From Reyranella sp. (GTDB lineage Bacteria > Pseudomonadota > Alphaproteobacteria > Reyranellales > Reyranellaceae): a stretch of DNA of 5,461 nt. The notes under the pieces are model-generated. The model was not told the origin of the DNA. It did not search any database and saw only the letters and a program-made list of their open reading frames with translations. The stretch spans positions 1 through 5,461 of the forward strand of contig SCVT01000606.1 of the NCBI GenBank assembly GCA_004296815.1, given 5' to 3'. Made by a program: the position numbers and the translations under genes. Within the stretch, counting starts at the first letter, position 1, and each line of letters opens with the position of its first letter. Shown in pieces: positions 1-5,461 of this stretch.

Positions 1-487
1 CGACATAGCGGCCGTCCGCGAACTCGATCCGGCTCGCACCGATGTCGAGGCCGAGGCGGGCGCCCTCCGCCGGCACCGTCCGGGCGGCCTTCGCCGACGT
101 CGAGAACATCCCGCGCAGCGCATCGACATTCAGCAGGGTGCGCCACTCGGCCGGCAAGCGCGCCTTGATCTCCCCGCGATAGGCGTATCCGGCGATGCCG
201 AGCAGTACGACCAGGCCGACCACGACGGCAAGCCAGGTGCCCCAGCGGCTCTTGCGCGGCGGTGTCGTGAGTGCCGGCAGTCCGGCGCCGGACTGCGGCG
301 GGCGAATCACGAAATCGGGCACCGCAGGCGCGCGTGGCACGGCCGGCGATGCGGCCGCAGGCACGGGCTCGATCTTCTGCAACCAGCGATGGCCGCAGCG
401 CACGCACTGAACCGTGCGGCCTGTCGGCCCGATGGCCGTCGCGTCGACGGCATATCGCGCGCCGCAGTTGGAACAGGTAACGTGCAT
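1..487 (-). CDS. MJ0042-type zinc-ribbon, single-pass membrane protein (C-terminus beyond window)
   Basis: The reading frame starts at the ATG complementary to 485-487 and is open to the left edge, giving 162 residues without a stop, so the C-terminus is missing. The first 36 residues are a zinc ribbon: Cys5-x2-Cys8 and Cys28-x2-Cys31, with the family pattern VTCSNCGARYAVD and VQCVRCGHRW. A Pro/Ala-rich linker follows (about 41-78), then a basic RKSRWGTW and one hydrophobic segment (about 84-101), which predicts a cytoplasmic zinc ribbon anchored in the inner membrane. The remaining part (about 104-162) could be the start of a DUF3426-like domain often attached to such ribbons, but too little is present to be sure. 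The molecular role of this family is not well established; in alphaproteobacteria it is often found near ftsEX and lipid acyltransferase genes, and here it is divergent from plsC. No convincing Shine-Dalgarno sequence precedes the ATG; the start is chosen because the ribbon begins right after it. Confidence 0.85.
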   Translation of the reverse strand, partial: MHVTCSNCGARYAVDATAIGPTGRTVQCVRCGHRWLQKIEPVPAAASPAVPRAPAVPDFVIRPPQSGAGLPALTTPPRKSRWGTWLAVVVGLVVLLGIAGYAYRGEIKARLPAEWRTLLNVDALRGMFSTSAKAARTVPAEGARLGLDIGASRIEFADGRYV

Positions 488-586
488 GATGAGCGGGGAT
501 TGCCCCACTAGATGTGCTTGCGGCCGGACATTAGGCCACTACAACTTGGCTTACAAGCAAACACCTCGCCGTCAGCCGGTTCGTCG
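488..586. other. Divergent intergenic spacer between zinc-ribbon gene and plsC
   Basis: This 99-bp spacer must hold the promoters of both divergent genes unless plsC starts earlier. It contains a short perfect dyad, GGGG-ATTG-CCCC (495-506), which lies just upstream of the zinc-ribbon start. It also has two TACAA copies 12 bp apart (540-544 and 552-556). On the minus strand, TTGTAA (551-556) and TAATGT (528-533) are separated by 17 bp and make a weak promoter-like pair for the zinc-ribbon gene. All of these are short and could be chance; no strong promoter is visible for plsC. Confidence 0.35.
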
Positions 587-1312
587 ATGATCAGCCTCGG
601 GATTCGCTCCTTCCTCTTCAATGTCGGCTGGTATGCCGGCACCGTGATAATCGCCATCGTCGGCTCGCCGATCCTGCTGCTGCCGCGCCGCTTCGTCGTC
701 GCCTGGTCGCTGTTCTGGATCGACTTCTGCCTGTGGTGGCTCAAGATCACCTGCCGCCTCACGCATCGCGTGGGTGGCCACGAGAACATGCCGGCCGGGC
801 CGGTGATCCTGGCCTGCAAGCATCAATCCTCGTGGGAGACGCTCGCCTTCTCGCGGCTCTTCCCGCGGAGCGCCACGGTGCTGAAGCGCGAGCTGATCCT
901 GATCCCGGTCGTCGGCTGGGCGATGGCGCGGGTCGGCAACATCGCCGTCGAACGCGGCGACGGCGCCAAGGCGCTGCGCGGACTGATGAAGCAGGCCAAG
1001 GCGACGCTCGCCGACGGCCGCAACATCCTGATCTTCCCCGAGGGCACGCGCGTCGCGGTGGGGGCGGAGAAGCCCTACCAGATCGGCACGGCGGCGCTCT
1101 ACCGCCAGCTCGGCGTGCCGGTCGTGCCGGTAGCGCTCAACTCCGGCGTCTTCTGGGGACGACGCAAGTTCATCAAGTGGCCGGGCGTAATCGACGTCGA
1201 GATCCTGCCCGCGATCCCGCCGGGCCTCGACCGCGAGACCTTCATGGCGACGCTGCGCGAACGCATCGAAGGGGCCACGAATCGCCTCGTCGCGGCAGCC
1301 GAGCAGAAGTGA
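587..1312 (+). CDS. plsC: 1-acyl-sn-glycerol-3-phosphate acyltransferase (PlsC family)
   Basis: This 241-residue protein belongs to the membrane-bound lysophospholipid acyltransferase family, which transfers an acyl group to lysophosphatidic acid to make phosphatidic acid in phospholipid synthesis at the inner membrane. Two hydrophobic stretches (about 8-33 and 36-52) anchor the N-terminus. Motif I is KHQSSWE with His79 and Glu84 (an HX4E form of the HX4D catalytic motif). The region RELILIPVVGWAMARVGNIAVER (101-123) corresponds to motif II, FPEGTR (150-155) to motif III for phosphate binding, and VPVALNSG (180-187) to motif IV. The length is normal for the family. The ATG at 587 is chosen because family similarity begins there; an in-frame ATG at 512 would add 25 residues with no recognisable feature. 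Neither start has a clear Shine-Dalgarno sequence. The gene ends 54 bp before nrdJ on the same strand, so readthrough is possible. The general family is secure; the exact acceptor lipid is inferred. Confidence 0.92.
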   Translation: MISLGIRSFLFNVGWYAGTVIIAIVGSPILLLPRRFVVAWSLFWIDFCLWWLKITCRLTHRVGGHENMPAGPVILACKHQSSWETLAFSRLFPRSATVLKRELILIPVVGWAMARVGNIAVERGDGAKALRGLMKQAKATLADGRNILIFPEGTRVAVGAEKPYQIGTAALYRQLGVPVVPVALNSGVFWGRRKFIKWPGVIDVEILPAIPPGLDRETFMATLRERIEGATNRLVAAAEQK

Positions 1313-1331
1313 ACAAAGAAAGAACAATCTG

Positions 1332-1360
1332 TTGATATCTATCGGTCCGACGCCTAATTT
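1332..1360 (+). promoter_or_regulatory. Possible nrdJ promoter with palindrome in spacer (leaderless candidate)
   Basis: TTGATA (1332-1337; 5 of 6 to the sigma-70 -35 consensus) and TAATTT (1355-1360; 3 of 6 to -10) are separated by exactly 17 bp in an AT-rich pocket of otherwise GC-rich DNA. A start point 7 nt after the -10 box would be the A of the nrdJ ATG at 1367, so the mRNA would be leaderless, which fits the lack of a good Shine-Dalgarno sequence. The spacer contains the dyad TCGG-T-CCGA (1342-1350), a possible operator. The -10 match is poor, so this stays tentative. Confidence 0.35.
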
Positions 1361-1366
1361 GGACTG

Positions 1367-3679
1367 ATGGAATGGGCTCCGGTTTCCCAGCGTATCTGGG
1401 ACATGAAATACCGCTTCCAAAGCGTTGGCGGGCCGTCGGACAGCGATCTCAATGCCACCTGGTGGCGGGTGGCGCGGGCTCTGGCGGCGCCTGAGCGCGA
1501 CCCGGAGCTGTGGGCCGGCCGTTTCCACGAGGCGCTGCAGGGCTTCAAGTTTCTCCCCGCGGGCCGCGTGATAGCGGGCGCCGGCACGGGCCGCTCGGTC
1601 ACCCTCTTCAACTGCTTCGTCATGGGTTCGATCGGCGACGACATGTCGTCGATCTTCGAGAACCTGCGCGAGGCCGCGCTCACCATGCAGCAGGGCGGCG
1701 GCATCGGGCACGACTTCTCGACCTTGCGCCCGCAGGGTGCGCCGGTGAAGGGCGTCGGCGCCGACGCCTCGGGGCCGCTCTCCTTCATGGACGTGTGGGA
1801 TGCGATGTGCCGCACCATCATGAGCGCGGGCTCCCGTCGCGGCGCCATGATGGCGACACTCCGCTGTGATCATCCCGACATCGAGGCGTTCGTCGACGCC
1901 AAGCGCGATCCCGCTCGGCTGCGCATGTTCAACGTCTCGGTGCTGGTCACCGATGCCTTCATGCAGGCGGTCAAGGACGATGCCGACTGGTCGCTGGTGT
2001 TCGGCGGCAAGACCTACAAGACGGTCAAGGCGAAGGCGCTGTGGGAGCGGATCATGCGCGCGACCTACGAGGTCGCCGAGCCCGGCGTGATCTTCATCGA
2101 CCGCGTCAATCGCCGGAACAACCTGCATTATTGCGAGACCATCCAGGCGACCAATCCGTGCGGCGAGCAGCCGTTGCCGCCCTATGGCGCGTGCCTGCTG
2201 GGCTCGATCAACCTCGCCGCGCTGGTCAAGGATCCGTTCACACCGCAAGCGACGCTCGACATGGACGCGCTGGAGCGCGTCGTGCCGGTTGCGGTGCGCA
2301 TGCTCGACAACGTGATCGACGTGTCGCGCTTTCCGCTCGAGAGCCAGGAGAAGGAAGCCAAGTCCAAGCGTCGCATCGGACTCGGCGTCACCGGGCTCGC
2401 CGATGCGCTGATCTTCTGCGGCGTCCGCTACGGCTCGCCCGAGGCGGTGCGGCTGACGCGCGAATGGCTGGGCGTGGTGCAGCGGCTCTCCTACCTCGCC
2501 TCGGCCGACATCGCGGCGGAGAAGGGGAGCTTCCCGCTCTACCAGCAGGGCCGCTACCTCGCCGGCGAGACGATCAAGGCGATGGCCGACGACGTGCGCA
2601 CGGCGATCGGCCGCTACGGCATCCGCAATTCGCTGCTGAACTCGATCGCGCCCACCGGCACGATCTCGCTGCTGGCCGACAACGTCTCGTCGGGCATCGA
2701 GCCGGTCTTCGCCTTCAACTACACCCGCCACGTGCTGCAGCCCGACGGCTCCAAGCGCGAGGAGAGCGTCGAGGATCACGCCTATCGCCTGTGGCGCCAC
2801 CTGAAGGGTGACGCCACCTTGCCGACCGACGTCTTTGTCGACGCCCAGACCCTCACGGCCGACGACCATCTCGCCATGCAGGCCGCTGCGCAGGATTACG
2901 TCGACAGCTCGATCTCCAAGACCATCAACCTGCCGAAGGACATCTCCTTCGAGGCGTTCAAGCACGTCTATGAGGAGGCCTACGCCAAGGGCTGCAAGGG
3001 CTGCACGACCTATCGCCCGAACGACGTCACCGGCGCCGTGCTCGAGGTGAAGCCCGCTGCGCAGGGCGCACGACCGCTCGCGCTCCCGGTGCCTGTCGAT
3101 TCGCGCGATTCGGTGGTCTACATCGCCCAGCCGCTTGCCCGGCCGGAGGATCTGCCGGGCAAGACCTACAAGATCAAATGGCCGGGCAGCGACCACGCGA
3201 TCTACATCACGATCAACGACGTGAAGGAGGGCGAACGCCAGCGCCCGTTCGAGATCTTCATCAACTCCAAGAACATGGAGCACTACGCCTGGACCGTGGC
3301 GCTGACGCGCATGATCTCGGCGGTGTTCCGCAGGGGCGGCGACGTCTCGTTCGTGGTCGAGGAGCTGAAGGCGGTGTTCGATCCGCGCGGCGGGCAGTGG
3401 ATGGAGGGCCGCTACGTGCCCTCGCTGCTGGCCGCGATCGGCGGCGTGATCGAGCGGCACCTGGTGGAGATCGGCTTCCTGGCGCCATCGGACTCGCCGC
3501 GCCTCATCGACGCCACCGAGGAGCGGGTGCGGCTGGCGGCCGGCGCCCGCGAGCCGTCAGCGGGCGGCGGCGGTGCGCCGAAGTCGATGGGCCAGTGCCC
3601 CAATTGCGGCGCAGCCTCCCTGACGCATCAGGAAGGCTGCGATGTCTGCCTCAATTGCGGTTATTCGCGCTGCGGCTGA
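1367..3679 (+). CDS. nrdJ: Adenosylcobalamin-dependent (class II) ribonucleotide reductase
   Basis: This complete 770-residue enzyme reduces ribonucleotides to deoxyribonucleotides in the cytoplasm, using adenosylcobalamin to make the thiyl radical, so it needs neither oxygen nor a small radical subunit. The N-terminus has the family pattern PVSQRIWDMKYR (5-16), and there is no ATP-cone domain. Catalytic elements of the ten-stranded barrel are visible: Cys83 in FNCFVMG and Cys276 in GACLLGSINL as the substrate-side redox pair, and NPCGE (263-267) with the presumed radical Cys265 plus Asn263 and Glu267. Other family blocks are GGGIGHDFSTLRP (110-122) and PTGTIS (429-434). Residues about 597-705 form a TSCPD-like domain. 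The tail carries Cys744, 747, 758, 761, 764 and 769, a zinc-finger-like cluster ending in a CX4C pair (CGYSRCG); such tails are known in class II enzymes to pass electrons to the active site. An in-frame TAA at 1355-1357 excludes a longer start. It is a short form compared with the roughly 1,200-residue NrdJ of many rhizobia. The stop lies 2 bp from the convergent Bug gene's stop. Confidence 0.96.
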   Translation: MEWAPVSQRIWDMKYRFQSVGGPSDSDLNATWWRVARALAAPERDPELWAGRFHEALQGFKFLPAGRVIAGAGTGRSVTLFNCFVMGSIGDDMSSIFENLREAALTMQQGGGIGHDFSTLRPQGAPVKGVGADASGPLSFMDVWDAMCRTIMSAGSRRGAMMATLRCDHPDIEAFVDAKRDPARLRMFNVSVLVTDAFMQAVKDDADWSLVFGGKTYKTVKAKALWERIMRATYEVAEPGVIFIDRVNRRNNLHYCETIQATNPCGEQPLPPYGACLLGSINLAALVKDPFTPQATLDMDALERVVPVAVRMLDNVIDVSRFPLESQEKEAKSKRRIGLGVTGLADALIFCGVRYGSPEAVRLTREWLGVVQRLSYLASADIAAEKGSFPLYQQGRYLAGETIKAMADDVRTAIGRYGIRNSLLNSIAPTGTISLLADNVSSGIEPVFAFNYTRHVLQPDGSKREESVEDHAYRLWRHLKGDATLPTDVFVDAQTLTADDHLAMQAAAQDYVDSSISKTINLPKDISFEAFKHVYEEAYAKGCKGCTTYRPNDVTGAVLEVKPAAQGARPLALPVPVDSRDSVVYIAQPLARPEDLPGKTYKIKWPGSDHAIYITINDVKEGERQRPFEIFINSKNMEHYAWTVALTRMISAVFRRGGDVSFVVEELKAVFDPRGGQWMEGRYVPSLLAAIGGVIERHLVEIGFLAPSDSPRLIDATEERVRLAAGAREPSAGGGGAPKSMGQCPNCGAASLTHQEGCDVCLNCGYSRCG

Positions 3680-3691
3680 TCTCAGCCCAGC
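3669..3691. terminator. Bulged hairpin over convergent stop codons (possible bidirectional terminator)
   Basis: GGCTGA (3674-3679) and TCAGCC (3682-3687) are perfect reverse complements around a TC centre, and the stem continues as GCTG (3669-3672) with CAGC (3688-3691) past one bulged C at 3673. In RNA this gives about nine base pairs with an ATCT loop in either direction. The TGA of nrdJ and the TGA of the Bug gene (read as TCA on plus) are part of the two arms. No T-run follows on either side, so it is not a classic intrinsic terminator, but it is the only candidate between the two genes. Confidence 0.4.
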
Positions 3692-4680
3692 TCGAGCTCG
3701 ATGCCGGCCTTCTTGCTGACGCCGGCCCACAGCTTGGCGAAGTCACCCACGAACGCAGTGTATTCGGCCGGAGTCATCGGCTTGTCGCCCGGCAGCAGCA
3801 CAACGTCCTTGAAGCGCTCCACGACATCAGGCGCCTTGTAGGCCTTCTGCAGCTCGTCATAGAGCTTGGCCACGACATCCGGCGACATGCCCTTGGGACC
3901 CGAGACGCCGACCCAGGTCGAGGTTGTCAGCTGCGGGAAGCCCTGCTCGGCGAAGGTCGGCGCGTTGGGATACATATCGATCCGCTTCTCCGAGCTTACC
4001 GCCAGCAGACGGACCTTGCCGGAGTTGATGTGAGGCACGTTGGTCGTGATCGGGTCGAACATCGAGGGAATGGCACCGGCCAGCATGTCCTGCAGCGACG
4101 GTGCCGAGCCGCGATAGGGCACGTGCTTCAGCTTGATGCCTGCCAGGCTCGACAGCAGCTCGCCCATCAGGTGGGTGTTGGAGCCGATGCCGGAGCTGCC
4201 GAAGGCGATCTCGTCGGGCTTGGCCTTGGCGGCGGCGATGTAGTCGGCCAGCGTCTTGTAGGGCGAGTCGGCCGGCACGATCAGCACGTTGGGCGTATGG
4301 CCGATCAGGGTGACGTGGGTAAAGTCGGTCACCACGTTGTACGGGAGCTTTGGATAGATGCCGGGCGCGATGCCCAGCGGCGAGGCATGCGAGATCACCA
4401 GTGTATAGCCGTCCGGCGCGGCCTTGGCGGCGAGGTCCGAGCCGATCGTGCCGCCGGCGCCGGGTCGGTTTTCGACCAGCACCTGCTGGCCGAGCCCGGC
4501 CGAGAGCTTGGGCGCCAGGATGCGCGAGATGGTGTCGGCCGTGCCGCCGGGCGGGAAGGTCGCGATCAGCTTGATCTGCTGCTTGGCCGGCCAGCCCGGG
4601 CTCGCCATCACGGCGGGAGCGGCCAGCGAGGCGCCGGCGGCGGCGGACGCGAACAGGACGTTACGGCGGGTGATTTTCAT
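3682..4680 (-). CDS. Bug/TctC-family tripartite tricarboxylate transporter substrate-binding protein
   Basis: This complete 332-residue protein is a periplasmic solute receptor of the Bug (TctC) family, which binds carboxylates or related small molecules for TctAB-type membrane transporters or for sensing. The N-terminus, MKITRRNVLF followed by an Ala-rich hydrophobic stretch, looks like a twin-arginine signal with likely cleavage near AVMA-SPG (about residue 26). Family blocks follow in order: KLIATFPPGGTADTISRIL (37-55), VENRPGAGGTIGSDLAAKAAPDGYTL (69-94), KHVPYRGSAPSLQDMLAGAI (185-204) and AVSSEKR (227-233) with APTFAEQGFP (240-249). The length is typical. The ATG at 4680 is chosen over one at 4848 because it starts the signal peptide and has GGAG (4687-4690) six bases upstream. 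No TctA or TctB gene is adjacent, and nrdJ converges downstream, so it is an orphan receptor here. A sigma-54-like promoter lies upstream. The ligand cannot be read from the sequence. Confidence 0.94.
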   Translation of the reverse strand: MKITRRNVLFASAAAGASLAAPAVMASPGWPAKQQIKLIATFPPGGTADTISRILAPKLSAGLGQQVLVENRPGAGGTIGSDLAAKAAPDGYTLVISHASPLGIAPGIYPKLPYNVVTDFTHVTLIGHTPNVLIVPADSPYKTLADYIAAAKAKPDEIAFGSSGIGSNTHLMGELLSSLAGIKLKHVPYRGSAPSLQDMLAGAIPSMFDPITTNVPHINSGKVRLLAVSSEKRIDMYPNAPTFAEQGFPQLTTSTWVGVSGPKGMSPDVVAKLYDELQKAYKAPDVVERFKDVVLLPGDKPMTPAEYTAFVGDFAKLWAGVSKKAGIELELG

Positions 4681-4686
4681 GAAGCG

Positions 4687-4690
4687 CTCC
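4687..4690 (-). promoter_or_regulatory. Shine-Dalgarno site of the Bug gene
   Basis: On the minus strand GGAG is followed by six bases and then the ATG at 4680. It supports this start codon over the longer frame opening at 4848, which would also overlap the protease start. Confidence 0.7.
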
Positions 4691-4735
4691 GGTGTTTCCC
4701 CTCGCGCCGGGTGCCGGCGCGTTGGAAAGTCCCCG

Positions 4736-4752
4736 TGCAATCGATGTGCCAA
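4736..4752 (-). promoter_or_regulatory. Sigma-54 (RpoN) -24/-12 promoter for the Bug gene
   Basis: The minus strand reads TTGGCACATCGATTGCA. Against the RpoN consensus YTGGCACGNNNNTTGCW only one defined position differs (A for G), and the invariant GG and GC are separated by the required 10 bases. Counting the C of GC (4737) as -12 puts the start of transcription near 4725, giving a leader of about 45 nt that contains the GGAG ribosome site. The location in a non-coding divergent region and correct orientation add weight. If real, transcription needs an enhancer-binding activator, whose site would lie at plus coordinates above 4752. Confidence 0.65.
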
Positions 4753-4760
4753 TGCGAAAC

Positions 4761-4800
4761 GGCCCTTGATTTGCCATGCGAGTGGCCGCAAATCCGGGCC
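4761..4800. repeat. 40-bp interrupted inverted repeat upstream of both divergent genes
   Basis: The left arm GGCCC-TT-GATTTGC (4761-4774) is matched by the right arm GCAAATC-C-GGGCC (4788-4800): 5 plus 7 complementary bases with a small 2/1 asymmetry, around a 13-bp centre (4775-4787). It lies 32 bp upstream of the protease ATG and 8 bp behind the sigma-54-like promoter. It could be a binding site for a dimeric regulator, or a hairpin in the leader of the protease mRNA. It has no T-run after it and does not look like a terminator. Confidence 0.6.
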
Positions 4801-4822
4801 CTGAGGTCGAGGCGGTACAGGC

Positions 4823-4829
4823 GGAAGGG
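4823..4829 (+). promoter_or_regulatory. Shine-Dalgarno site of the protease gene
   Basis: The purine-rich GGAAGGG ends 3 bases before the ATG at 4833 and 6 bases before the second ATG at 4836. It fixes the gene start to this pair and mildly favours the second one. Confidence 0.6.
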
Positions 4830-4832
4830 TGA

Positions 4833-5461
<629 letters not shown>

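Noticed and set aside
195..480. Two overlapping small plus-strand open frames
   Set aside because: Both lie antisense to the zinc-ribbon gene, whose four cysteines and membrane segment are clear, and neither shows protein-like composition.
1313..1366. Cobalamin riboswitch or NrdR boxes before nrdJ
   Set aside because: The 54-bp gap is far too short for a B12 riboswitch, and no pair of ACACWATAT-like NrdR boxes is visible.
572..3460. Very long minus-strand open frame (962 codons) opposite plsC and nrdJ
   Set aside because: Its product is an Arg/His/Asp-rich string without domains and runs antisense to two well-recognised genes and their gap; it is a codon-bias shadow in GC-rich DNA.
3689..3698. 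Perfect palindrome AGCTCGAGCT
   Set aside because: It encodes the Glu-Leu-Glu-Leu end of the Bug protein and is explained by repeated GAG/CTC-type codons; no further symmetry supports a site.
4765..4792. Sigma-32-type heat-shock promoter for the protease
   Set aside because: CTTG at 4765-4768 fits a -35 element, but the sequence 17-18 bases later does not resemble the alphaproteobacterial -10 element; the CTTG is also within the inverted repeat.

Overview
The window is high-GC chromosomal DNA with dense, ordinary housekeeping gene order. The gene set (an MJ0042-type zinc-ribbon membrane protein, a PlsC acyltransferase with a KHQSxWE motif, a compact B12-dependent ribonucleotide reductase, a Bug/TctC-type periplasmic binding protein and a Do-like protease) suggests an alphaproteobacterium, perhaps from the Rhodospirillales side. 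This is inference from gene content and composition, not a placement. No mobile element, phage gene, CRISPR array, tRNA or rRNA was seen.

Layout: (1) 1-487, minus strand, the N-terminal part of a zinc-ribbon protein with one membrane segment, cut by the left edge. (2) 488-586, a divergent intergenic spacer. (3) 587-1312, plus strand, plsC. (4) 1313-1366, an AT-rich 54-bp gap with a possible promoter whose start point would fall on the next ATG. (5) 1367-3679, plus strand, a complete class II ribonucleotide reductase (nrdJ) of about 770 residues with a TSCPD-like domain and a cysteine-rich tail. (6) 3682-4680, minus strand, a complete Bug-type solute-binding protein with a twin-arginine signal, converging on nrdJ with only 2 bp between the stop codons. 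(7) 4681-4832, a 152-bp divergent regulatory region. (8) 4833-5461, plus strand, the N-terminal half of a periplasmic Do/HtrA-like serine protease, cut by the right edge at its catalytic serine.

The genes do not form one pathway. PlsC makes phosphatidic acid for membrane lipids, NrdJ supplies deoxyribonucleotides without needing oxygen, the Bug protein probably captures an organic acid in the periplasm, and the protease handles envelope protein quality control.

The most interesting material is non-coding. A near-consensus sigma-54 (-24/-12) promoter points into the Bug gene at 4736-4752. A 40-bp interrupted inverted repeat at 4761-4800 lies between that promoter and the protease. A bulged hairpin is built around the two convergent stop codons at 3669-3691. 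A possible leaderless promoter precedes nrdJ. I see no clearly new multi-gene system here.
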